From the NCBI GenBank assembly GCA_963989245.1, contig OZ022349.1, positions 30,257,706 through 30,321,705 on the forward strand: a DNA stretch of 64,000 nucleotides, written 5' to 3'. The position numbers and the translations under genes are program-made. Source of the stretch: Nansenia antarctica. Taxonomy: Eukaryota > Chordata > Actinopteri > Argentiniformes > Microstomatidae. Every line of letters begins with the position of its first letter. The stretch's first letter is position 1. The notes beneath the pieces were generated by a model that was not told the origin of the DNA, did no database searches, and saw only the letters and a program-made list of their open reading frames with translations. This document shows, piece by piece, positions 12,301 to 24,900 of the stretch.

Positions 12301-15300
12301 CAAGCAGATAAGCAGTAGAGAGTGGTTAATTTACTCACCATCAGCAGGTATGGTTTACTGCTTTGCCTGTAAACTGCTATCTGAGTCACAGCATAATGCT
12401 TTAACGTCTGGGTTCTGTGACTGGAGACATCCTGAGCGAATTTCGGACCACGAGAAGAGTGCAAACCATAGGCACAACATGCTGGCTTTACTGCGCAGAT
12501 CGAGGAATGTGGATACGGTGGATGCTTCGCTTAGGCGGCAGATGGACACTGAGGTGAAATACTGGAAGGAGGTATTGAGGCGTCTTGTGGCTGTGATCAA
12601 ATTCTTGAGCGAGAGAGGCCTAGCATTCAGGGGTGATGATGAACTTTTGGGCTCATCAGGTAATGGCAATTACCTCGGAATGTTGGAAGTTATTGCGCAG
12701 TTTGATCCGTTTTTAAGAGACCACATAGAGAAGTATGGCCAAAAGGGACGAGGGACAACATCATACTTATCATCTACTGTGTGTGTTGAGTTCATTTAAT
12801 TAATGGGTGAGAAAGTAAAGAAAACGATTGCAGCCGAACTACAGCATGTCAAGTACTTCTCGGTCATCGTTGATTCAACCCCTGATTTGTCGCACGTTGA
12901 CCAGTTGACATTTATTTTTAGATTTGTCAGCGAGGAAGGGAAAGTGGTGGAGCGATTTATTGGTTTCGAGCCCATTCACAGCCACACTGGAGCAAGTCTT
13001 GCTGAATGTGTAGTAAGAATGGTTCATGACCTGGGGTTAGACTTGTCGAATTGCCGGGGACAAAGTTATGACAACGCCAGTAACATGTCGGGTAAATATA
13101 ACGGCCTCCAGGCGCATCTTAAAAAAGCAAACCCCCTGATTCATTACGTGCCCTGTGCTGGACATTCCCTTAATCTTGTCGGTGTAAATAGCATTAACAG
13201 CTGTAAGGATGCGAGGGATTTCTTTGACCTACTTCAGTCATTGTATGCGTTTTGTGCAGCATCCACTCACCGATGGAGCCTGATATTAAAAAATAAGGAT
13301 GTGAACATCAGCAGGACTCCAAAATCACTGTCCAGTACTAGATGGAGTTGTAGAGCTGACTCTACCAAAGCATTGAGAGAAAACTATAGTGCAATAAGGG
13401 AGGCCTTGGGAAGGTTTGCAGCAGATGCGGATGAGAAAGATGACGCCAGGGACGAGGCTGCTGCGCTCTGTCGTAATCTCGACAAATTGGAGACCGCAAT
13501 AATGTCCAATCTATGGGATACTGTGCTGAGTAGATTCAAAGCCACAAGTGACACATTGCAAAAGCCTGATATAAACTTAGGTACTGCACAGCGACTGCTG
13601 GAATCTCTGCATACGTTTGTGGCATCACTCAGAGATCAATTTTCTACATTTGAAAATGCTTCTCGGGATGTGAAAAGCGTGAGACCCTCTTATCACCACG
13701 AGACACAGCGGGTAAGAAAAAGAAAAGCCTTTGCAGATGAGTCAACAGGGGATGACACGATGCTAACTGGGAGTCAGCGATTCAAGGTGGAAACCTACAA
13801 TGTGATCATTGACAGGTTGCTGTCCTGTCTTGTTCAGCGCATTGATGCATACAGGGCCCTGAATGGACTATTTGGCGTTTTGTTTGATTCCGACATGGAC
13901 CGCGATTCTGTGCGTAAACGCGCTGCTGCGCTCTCCTCCACATATCCAGATGACCTGGACAAAAACTTTGGAGATGAACTTATTCAGTTCAAGGATTTTG
14001 TGCGGGAGGAGACAACCCGTTCACCAGAGGAGATGCTTCAAATCCTGAGAATACATGGACTACAGACGACGTTCCAATGTGTGTTTGTCGCACTGAGGCT
14101 TTTCCTTACCCTGCCAGTTACCAACTGCGAGGGCGAGAGATCCTTCTTCCAACTCAAACGAGTGAAGAATGAACTCAGAACCACTATGGGACAGAAGCGT
14201 CTGTCTGCACTTTCCCTGCTGGCAATTGAATCCGAGTTGGTCAAAGAGATGGACTTTGAGGATTTAGTCAACGACTTTGCCTGCGGAAAATCAAGAAAAA
14301 AGAAGTTCTGCTAAAGGTAAGGCTTACTTATGATTATTTCGGGCTAATATGACGCTGTGGCTGATTTGGGCCTGTGTGATGCACAGGGTAATAGCCTACG
14401 TCTGATACAGCATCACGAAGGTGAGCAGAGCGGCAAAGAGAGAGGCGCTGTTTATTTCCATTTTTGGACTTGGTTGGTATTGAGCTTGTTTTATTGTTGT
14501 ATACAGTATGTGCATTTTCCCCCTATGTTATGGTTTTGCATGTAGTCTCAGGCCATTTATGATGGAAATAATTAGCCTATATTTAGAAAGTCGTGTTGCA
14601 TTGGGATGTGAGTTGCATTCAGATTTGAGCATCAGTGTCAAGGCTACACTACGGTATTAGGCCCAACTGGGATGAGCCTGTACTGTAGTAATATGCTCTT
14701 GTAAATCTATGTTTTTTGTAACCATAGTAAATAACTGTGATGACCCAGTACTGTAGTAATATGCTCTTGTAAATCTATGGTTTTTGTAACCATAGTAAAT
14801 ATAAAATGTTCACTTGCAAAGTAAAAAAAAAAAAAAGTGTGTGTGTTGGGGGGGGGGGGGGGGGGGCACACATCAAGTCTGGTCACCCTAGGGCACCCTA
14901 GGGGGTTAATCCGGGCCTGCCCACCAGACTAGTGTTTGTCCCACCAACAGTAGCCTAGGAGGGCGGGACTATGGGCGGGTCTTGACAAAGGGTCAATTGT
15001 CATGGAGTTTACAGTTAATACATTATTAGTTCAGAATAGATTTCAAGAGCCTTCTGCTTGTTTATAAAGCTCTCACTGGCACAGCACCAGAATATCTGAA
15101 TATCAGCCCAATAGAGCTCTCAGGTCTTCTGACGCTGGTTTTCTCTGTGTACCACATGTACAAAAGAAGAAATTTAGTGAGGCACTCAAATTGTGGAATG
15201 CACTGCCAGTTTACATTAGGGATGCAACCTCAGCTAATATGTTCAAGTCAAGACTAAAACCCCTTGCCTTTAAATTACTAAATCATTAAATTATGATTAT

Positions 15301-15339
15301 ATAATGATTGGAGCATTTTAATAAAAAGTTATTAAGATA

Positions 15340-15410
<71 letters not shown>

Positions 15411-16422
15411 AGTAGATTCCAGTCTCACCAGACAGTGTAAGGACATTGGGCTGAAGGGTGTGGACACAAGGGTGTGGGAGTGGAGGTGTGTTGGAAGGAG
15501 GCTGACCCATAGGAGCAAATGAGGGGAGGGAGGAGGGTGAGTCAGGGGAGGAGGGGGAGGAGGGTGAGTCAGGGGAGGAGGGGGAGTAGGGGGAGGAGGG
15601 GAAGGAGGGGGAGGAGGGGGAGTCAGGGAAGGAGGGGGAGGAGGGTGAGTCAGGGAAGGAGGGGGAGGAGGGGAAGGAGGGTGAGGAGGGTGAGTCAGGG
15701 GACGAGGGGGAGTAGGGGGAGGAGGGGAAGGAGGGGGAGGAGGGGGAGTCAGGGAAGGAGGGGGAGTAGGGGGAGGAGGGGAAGGAGGGGGAGGAGGGTG
15801 AGTCAGGGGAGTAGGGGGAGGAGGGGGAGTCAGGGGAGGAGGGGGAGTAGTGGGATGGGGGTAGATCAGGGACAGCAGGCGAGGTGAAGGAGGAGAGGGG
15901 GTCAGGTGTGGAGGGTGAGGAGGGTGAGGCCAGACGGAGCTCCATCAGGGCCTTCTTCCTCTTCAGCAGACGGCCAGGCCCCAGAGACGACCCCGCAGGG
16001 TCAGAGGTCAGCCCTGACCCCGGGAGGTCCAGGAAGCGGTCACAGGAGGGCCAGGGACACATCCTCTCTCTCTCTGCTCCCAGAGTACAGTCCAATGCCT
16101 TGCTTTCTAGTAACTTGAGAGAAACGGAGCAGTTGGAACAAGCAGCATAGTGTAAGCGGTAAGCAAAATTGGTGTGGTAATAATAGTGTGTGTGTGCGTG
16201 CGTGTGTGTGTGTTCGTGTGTGTGCGTGTGTCTGTGTGTGTCTGTGTGTGTGTGTGTGTGTGTGTGTACTCTTACAGAGGAGGGAGTGTGTCGGTCCAGG
16301 CCCCCTGGCAGAGAAATGAATGAGGAGCAGGAGAGATCTGATTGGCCCAAATAATCATCCATCTCCACTGAGCGACAAACAGGGGAGGGAGGCACCGACA
16401 TGACCATGGCAACCTGGAACAG

Positions 16423-16473
<51 letters not shown>

Positions 16474-19400
16474 GAGCAGGGGGAGTAAGTGTCTCTTCAG
16501 GCTACACCTTAACTGCTCCTCCTGAGACATCTACTACCCCACAGCACTGTGTCTCCTGAGACATCTACTACCCCCCAGCACTGTGTGTCCTGAGACATTT
16601 ACTAGCCCCCAGCACTGTGTCTCCTGAGACATCTACTACCCCCCAGCACTGTGTCTCCTGAGACATCTACTACCCCCCAGCACTGTGTGTCCTGAGACAT
16701 CTACTACCCCCCAGCACTGTGTCCTAAGACATCTACTACCCCCCAGTACTGTGTCTCCTGTCCGGCTTCTGGAGCACCGCCTTGGGTGCCACAACCATGA
16801 GTTCTGTTTTCTTACTGTTAAGTTTGAGAAGATTTGATGACATCCAAGTTTTTATTTCACTTAGACAGTTGACAAGAGACTGAGGGGGGAGCTGAGAGGA
16901 TGGAATAGTGCTGAAATAGATTTGGGTATCATCAGTGTAGCAGTGGAAGTTGAGGCTGTGATGGCGAATGATCTGGGAGCATGTAGATGGTGAAGAGGAG
17001 GAGTCCAAGCACAGAGCTTTGAGGCACACCATGACTGACTGGGGCTGGGGGGGAACTTAAGCCATTTCTGGTAACAAACTGTTCCCTGTTTAAGAGGTAA
17101 GATTGGAACCAGGACAGGGCTGTGCCGATGAGACCTAGGAGGTCGGATAGGCGGTTGAGGAGGATGGTGTGGTTGAGGAGGATGGTGTGGTTGTGGAGGG
17201 AGACAGAATCAAAAGCTACAGAGAGGTCCAGGAGGATGAGGATGAGGATGCTGATGCGGCCAGAGTCAGCAGCGATGAGGAGATCGTTGATGATCTTGTG
17301 GTATATTCAGAAACCGGATTGGAGGGGCTCATAGAGCAAATGGTTGGACATGTGCTGATGGAGTTGGGTGGCGGCTACTCTTTCCAGAGTTTTACTGAGG
17401 AAGAGAAGGTTGGAGATCGGCCGGTGGTTGTGAAGGTCATCAGGGTCCAGACCAGGCCTCTTGATGATGGGGGTGACTGAGGCAGTTTTGAAGCTGGTGG
17501 GGACTATGCCATATTCCAGAGAGACGTTAATAATGTCGGGCAGAGGGGGGGTAGTTAATAATGTAGGGGCAGAGGGTGGGTAGTTAATAATGTAGGGCAG
17601 AGGGGGGTAGTTAATAATGTAGGGCAGAGGGGGGGGTAGTTAATAATGTAGGGGCAGAGGGGGGGTAGTTAATCATGTAGGGCAGAGGGGGGGTAGTTAA
17701 TAATGTAGGGCAGAGGGGGGGTAGTTAATAATGTAGGGGCAGAGGGGGGGTTGTTAATAATGTAGGGGCAGAGGGTGGGTAGTTAATAATGTAGGGGCAG
17801 AAGGGGGGTAGTTAATAATGTAGGGGCAGAGGGTGGGTAGTTAATAATGTAGGGGCAGAAGGGGGGTAGTTAATGATGTAGGGGCAGAGGGTGGGTAGTT
17901 AATAATGTAGGGCAGAGGGGGGGTAGTAAATAATGTAGGGCAGAGGGGGGGTAGCTAATAATGTAGGGCAGAGGGGGGGTAGTTAATAATGTAGGGCAGA
18001 GGGGGGGTAGTTAATAATGTAGGGGCAGAGGGGGGGTAGTTAATAATGTAGGGCAGAGATGGGGTAGTTAATAATGTAGGGCAGAGGGGGGGTAGTTAAT
18101 AATGTAGGGCAGAGGGGGGGTAGTTAATAATGTAGGGCAGATGGGGGGTAGTTAATAATGTAGGGCAGAGGGTGGGTAGTTATTAATGTAGGGCAGAAGG
18201 AGGGTAGTTAATAATGTAGGGCAGAGGGGGGGTAGTTAATAATGTAGGGCAGAGGGGGGGTAGTTAATAATGTAGGGCAGATGGGGGGTAGTTAATAATG
18301 TAGGGCAGAGGGGGGGGGTAGTTAATCATGTAGGGCAGAGGGGGGGGTAGTTAATAATGTAGGGCAGAGGGGGGGTAGTTAATAATGTAGAGCAGAGGGG
18401 GGTTAGTTAATAATGTAGGGGCAGAGGGTGGGTAGTTAATAATGTAGGGGTAGAGGGTGGGTAGTTAATAATGTAGGGCAGAGGGGGGGTAGTTAATAAT
18501 GTAGGGCAGAGGGGGGGTAGTTAATAATGTAGGGCAGAGGGGGGGTAGTTAATAATGTAGGGCAGAGGGTGGGTAGTTAATAATGTAGGGCAGAGGGGGG
18601 GGTAGTTAATAATGTAGGGGCAGAGGGGGGGTAGTTAATAATGTAGGGGCAGAGGGGGGGTAGTTAATAATGTAGGGCAGAGGGGGGGTAGTTAATAATG
18701 TAGGGCAGAGGGGGGGTAGTTAATAATGTAGGGCAGAGGGGGGGTTGTTAATAATGTAGGGCAGAGGGTGGGTAGTTAATAATGTAGGGCAGAGGGGGGG
18801 TAGTTAATAATGTAGGGCAGAGGGGGGTAGTTAATAATGTAGGGCAGAGGGGGGGTAGTTAATAAAGTAGGGGCAGAGGGTGGGTAGTTAATAATGTAGG
18901 GCAGAGGGTGGGTAGTTAATAATGTAGGGCAGAGGGGGGGTAGTTAATAATGTAGGGCAGAGGGTGGGTAGTTAATAATGTAGGGGCAGAGGGGGGTAGT
19001 TAATAATGTATGGGCAGAGGGGGGGTAGTTAATAATGTAGGGCAGAGGGGGGGTAGTTAATAATGTAGGGCAGAGGGTGGGTAGTTAATAATGTAGGGGC
19101 AGAGGGGGGGTAGTTAATAATGTAGGGGCAGAGGGTGGGTAGTTAATAATGTAGGGGCAGAGGGGGGGTAGTTAATAATGTAGGGCAGAGGGTGGGTAGT
19201 TAATAATGTAGGGCAGAGGGGGGGTAGTTAATAATGTAGGGCAGAGGGTGGGTAGTTAATAATGTAGGGCAGAGGGGGGGTAGTTAATAATGTCGGGCAG
19301 AGGGTGGGTAGCTAATAATGTAGGGCAGAGGGGGGGTAGTTAATAATGTAGGGGCAGGGGGGGGGTAGTTAATAATGTAGGGCAGAGGGGGGGTAGTTAA

Positions 19401-21913
19401 TAATGTAGGGCAGAGGGGGGGTAGTTAATAATGTAGGGCAGAGGGTGGGTAGTTAATAATGTAGGGCAGAGGGGGGGTAGTTAATAATGTAGGGGCAGAG
19501 GGGGGGTAGTTAATAATGTAGGGGCAGAGGGGGGGTAGTTAATAATGTAGGGCAGAGGGGGGGTAGTTAATAATGTAGGGCAGAGGGGGGGTAGTTAATA
19601 ATGTAGGGCAGAGGGGGGGTAGTTAATAATGTAGGGCAGAGGGTGGGTAGTTAATAATGTAGGGCAGAGGGGGGGTAGTTAATAATGTAGGGCAGAGGGG
19701 GGGTAGTTCATAATGTAGGGCAGAGGGGGGGTAGTTAATAATGTAGGGGCAGAGGGTGGGTAGTTAATAATGTAGGGCAGAGGGTGGGTAGTTAATAATG
19801 TAGGGCAGAGGGGGGGTAGTTAATAATGTAGGGCAGAGGCTGGGTAGTTAATAATGTAGGGGCAGAGGGGGGGTAGTTAATAATGTAGGGGCAGAGGGGG
19901 GGTAGTTAATAATGTAGGGCAGAGGGGGGGTAGTTAATAATGTAGGGCAGAGGGTGGGTAGTTAATAATGTAGGGGCAGAGGGGGGGTAGTTAATAATGT
20001 AGGGGCAGAGGGTGGGTAGTTAATAATGTAGGGGCAGAGGGGGGGTAGTTAATAATGTAGGGCAGAGTGGGGGTTGTTAATAATGTAGGGCAGAGGGGGG
20101 GTAGTTAATAATGTACGGCAGAGGGTGGGTAGTTAATAATGTAGGGCAGAGGGGGGGTAGTTAATAATGTCGGGCAGAGGGTGGGTAGTTAATAATGTAG
20201 GGCAGAGGGTGGGTAGTTAATAATGTAGGGTAGAGGGGGGGTAGTTAATAATGTAGGGCAGAGGGTGGGTAGTTAATAATGTAGGGGCAGAGGGAGGGGA
20301 GGCAGTCCTTGACCAGGGCTGGCGCCAGGAGCCGCTGGTGGAAGTCAGGTTATCAGTAACTTATCAGGCACTTTACTCTCTAACCCTAATCAGTAACGTG
20401 TTTTCTAAGAACTCAGGAAACATTGTAGTCTAATCATGTATGAGGGTTGCATATATATATCAAACAACACAGAAAGAGGGGGATAGAGAATGAGAGATAG
20501 ATAGAGAGGGAGAGAGAGAGAGATAGGGTGGGGAGTGTTAGATACCTGACTACGGGTCTTTCTAAACAGGAAGCAGAGGAGACATTGGAGAGGAAACACC
20601 AGCACCGCAACAGTCATCCCCACGGCGACTGTCTCGGCAGTTACAAGCAGACGGGCAGAAACAGGCCCTCTAACACAAAACCAGACACAAAATGGTTGAA
20701 TAATAATCAGACCAGTCATGTTCATTTTGAGTTATTACAGTACTTTTGCACTGCTGATATACAGAAGCACACATACACAACTACGTCTAAATTAGGGCTT
20801 AGAGTAAGTCCTGTATGTAGGGACATGTAGGGGTATGTAGGGACATGTAGGGACATGTAGGGGTATGTAGGGGTATGTAGGGACATGTAGGGGCATGTAG
20901 GGACATAGAGGGGTATGTAGGGACATGTAGGGGTATGTAGGGACATGAAGGGACATGTAGGGGCATGTAGGGGTATGTAGGGACATGTAGGGGTATGTAG
21001 GGACATGAAGGGACATGTAGGGGCATGTAGGGACATGTAGGGGTATGTAGGGACATGTAGGGACAAGTAGGGACATGTAGGGGTATGTAGGGACATGTAG
21101 GGGTATGTAGGGACATGTAGGGGTATGTAGGGGTATGTAGGGACATGTAGGGGTATGTAGGGGTATGTAGGGACATGTAGGGACCAGGGTTTCCGTTAAC
21201 CGTTAATTACCGGTCTTTGTCCGGTAAAATTTGTTGAAGTCCGACAAATGTAAAACTCGTCGGTCATATTGTCCGGTGAAGTTCACATTCTGATTCCTTC
21301 TATTTTAAAAAAGACGAATATATAGGCTATGTATTTCTTTTATTATTATATGATTTGACGCCGGTATGATGATGACTCCTAATGTGTATGCTAGCGACTG
21401 CCTATGCGAAACAGCGGCGGCAGGGTTGCCAGATGGGATTGACAATACAGCCTAACCAGTCTATTACCGCAAAACCCAGTAGCCCATTCGGCGGTAACCC
21501 GGCCCATCTGGCAACCCTGCGCAGCGGGCCACCACGCAAACGTTGCAGCTCAAAGTGCACCATAAGCGAGCGATTAAATTAATGTAAACATGGCAAAACA
21601 AAGTAAGCTTAGCAATTACTTCATGAAACCAACAACAATGAGTCTGAGGAGAAGTCTGGCTCTGAAGAGATGGAGGCGGCTGACGCCGTCGCACCGGTTG
21701 CGCGAACAATTGCAGGCCCTCCGCCGGGAGTTCCTCCGGGACAACGCGTGCGTGTCCGACGCCCGGCTGGAGGAGCTGCTGGCCCGGGCGCTGGAGGTAG
21801 GTAACCAGTAACTACGGCGTGCCCGTGCTGGGGAACTCCAGCGAACCCAACTGGGATTTCATCTCCTCCCTGTTTTTCCATCAGCACCGTGCTGACCACC
21901 ACGGGTGAGTGCG

Positions 21914-21965
<52 letters not shown>

Positions 21966-24900
21966 AGACAGCGAGTGAGAGAGAGAGAAAAAACCTAATT
22001 AAAATGTCATCGTATCCCAACCTGCCTATCAATTGTTTATCAATAAACAGTTATGTTCTCCTCCTTGTCATACTCCCGAGTCCGATTAAGTATGATTTGT
22101 GTTGACATGAGTGTGCTCTCCAGTCATCCCTATCCCAGTGTGAGTGGGGCATAATTGGTTGATTGACACCAGCTGTGTGACATGAATGATTGAGCCAGCT
22201 GATCCTATATATGTGACCATTCCCACAATAAACGTTGCTTCCTTGATAACATGAACCCTGTCTGACAGCGTATGATTCCTCCGTTCAGTGTGTAGTCCGA
22301 TCGTTATGGTCTTAGCCAATACGCAATAACCAACGTTTAACAGGTTATGGGCCCAGAGTGCTACCATGGCGAGACAATCGGAAAGAAGTTCGCGTTGGTC
22401 TCGACTAGCGTTTGACGGAGATGAGGAAAGGTACGAACTGTGGGAAACAAAGTTCATGGGCCATCTCCGGCTACAGAAACTGAAAGACACTCTCAGAACA
22501 GACCTTCCCTTAACAGCTTCGGCTCAGGAGTTGAGAGAAGATGAGGAGAAAAATGCAGAGATTTACGCAGAGCTCATTCACTTTCTAGATGACAAAAGTT
22601 TGTCGCTCATAATGCGAGACGCACCAGATGACGGACGAAAAGCCCTAGAGATATTGCGCAATTATTATGCGGATTCAGGGAAGCCAAGGGTTATAAGTCT
22701 CTATACAGAGTTGACCACACTGCAAAAGTCTAACAGTGAAACAGTGACCGACTATATCATTCGTGCAGAAAGGGCAATAACTGCACTGAGGAATGCAGAT
22801 GAGACTTTGAGTGATAGCCTACTTGTGGCTATGGTATTGAAAGGACTGCCCGAGTCATTTAAACCCTTTGCGATACATGTCACACAGAGTGACGAGACCA
22901 TGCCTTTTTCTGTGTTTAAAACTAAGCTCAGGAGTTTTGAGGACACTGAGAAAATGCGCGTAACGGCGTCGGAGGACAATGTTATGCGAGCCCAAGCCCT
23001 GTCTGACCGGGGTGCCCAGAACGCCCAAAGCGCACGTAGCCAGAGCGCACAGCGAACAGACATTGTGTGCTACAAATGTGGCCAAAAGGGACATATCAAA
23101 AGGACCTGTCGACGCAAGGTGTGGTGTAACCACTGTAGGAGCTCCACACATCAAGGAGCCGCCTGCAAAAGGAGACCGGACCAGGACGACGCGCGAGGGG
23201 TGTCCGAGCAAGTGAGTGGTCATGACAACACTTACGCGTTTCTGGCTAAGGACAAGCCAGGACGCAGTGTTACGAGGGGCCTGATGGTGGACACCGGTGC
23301 GACTGCGCATATTATCACCGACCTGGCCAGGTTCAAGGTGTTCGATGACGGTTTCCAGGCCGAGACGCACTGCGTGGAGCTGGCGGACGGCACGAGGAGC
23401 AAAGGGGTCGCAGAGCGCAGAGGAGATGCGGAGGTGTGCTTGATGGACAGCCGAGGGAGGCGACTGACTACAACGCTGCGAGGGGCGCTGTACATCCCCT
23501 CATTCCCCCAGGACATCTTCTCTGTAAAAGCAGCCACAGACACTGGGGCAACTGTGATCTTCAGAACAGGAGAAGACATCCTACAGCACAGAGACGGTAC
23601 TGCATTTCACATCCATGAGCATAATAGACTATATTATTTGCCCACAGTGGATGACCAATGTGATCAAAGTAAGAGCTGTTTTGATCTAAAGACATGGCAT
23701 GAAATTCTAGGACATTGTAATTTTGAGGATGTTCTGAAACTCCAGAATGTTGTTGATGGTATGTCAATTAAGGGAAAAATTGATAAGTCTAACCTGAACT
23801 GTGAAGTGTGCACTCGGGGAAAGTTTGTACAGAGCTTCAACAGGAAGCCTGATAGAAGGGCCAAAAATGCTCTAGAGTTGGTGCACACAGACCTAGCGGG
23901 TCCAATTGACCCAGTGTCCATAGATGGACATAGATTTGCACTTTCGTTCACAGATGACTATACTAGTACTGTGTTTTTCTACTTTCTTAAGCACAAGAGT
24001 GATACTGTACAGGCGACAGAGCAGTTCATAGCTGACAACGCCCCGTATGGTAGGATCAGACGTATCAGGTCAGATAATGGTACTGAATTTACAGGGAAAG
24101 AGTACCAAGGGCTACTGAGAAGAAATGGTATCAGACATGAGACATCATCTCCATATTCGCCACATCAGAATGGCACTGCAGAACGCCAGTTTAGGACTCT
24201 CTTTGACATGGCTCGATGCATGTTATTAGAGAGCAAGCTACCCAAGGTGTTATGGCCTTATGCAGTACAGACTGCATCTGTAGTGAGAAATAGGTGTTTT
24301 AACAATCGCACAAAACAGACACCTTACATGATGCTGACAGGGAGACGTCCCAATATGTCTAGGATGCAGAAGTTTGGAACGGTGTGTTATGCCTACAAAC
24401 AGGATAAGAAAAAGCTAGACCCAAGGAGTGAGAAGGGCTTCTTTGTAGGGCATGACAAGAAAAGCCCAGCTTACCTGGTTTTCTATCCTGACAGTGGAAA
24501 GGTGAGGAAGCACAGACTGGTCAGATTTATACCCCAGGGCAAAGTTGCAGTGGGGGGTAGATGGGTGTATACAATCAAGAAAAATGCAGATGGTTCAGAA
24601 AAATACAAAGCACGCTATGTTGCAAAAGGCTACAGTCAGAGAAGGGGTGTTGACTATGAAGAGACCTTTTCTCCCACAGCCGATTTAACCAGTGTTCGAG
24701 TGTTGATGCAAAAAGCAGCACAGGAGAATTTGATTTTACATCAAATGGATGTCAAAACTGCCTATCTTCATGCACCGATAGATTGTGAGATATACATGGA
24801 ACAGCCAGAGGGTTATGAGCAGACATCTGGCACAGAGACAGTGGTGTGTAAACTAGAGAAGTCACTGTATGGTCTAAAACAGTCTGGCCGAAATTGGAAC

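Noticed and set aside
15519..15887. Arg/Gly-rich open frame on the plus strand
   Set aside because: Antisense shadow of the pkd1 exon 29 Ser/Pro repeat.
16272..16466. Open frame over exon 28 in another frame
   Set aside because: Frame does not join exons 27 and 29; the chosen frame gives the conserved loop sequence and correct phases.
20722..21176. Open frames with a repeated SLHTPTCPY pattern (also 28057-28851)
   Set aside because: All three frames of one strand are open because the 10-bp satellite lacks stops; no homology and no start context.
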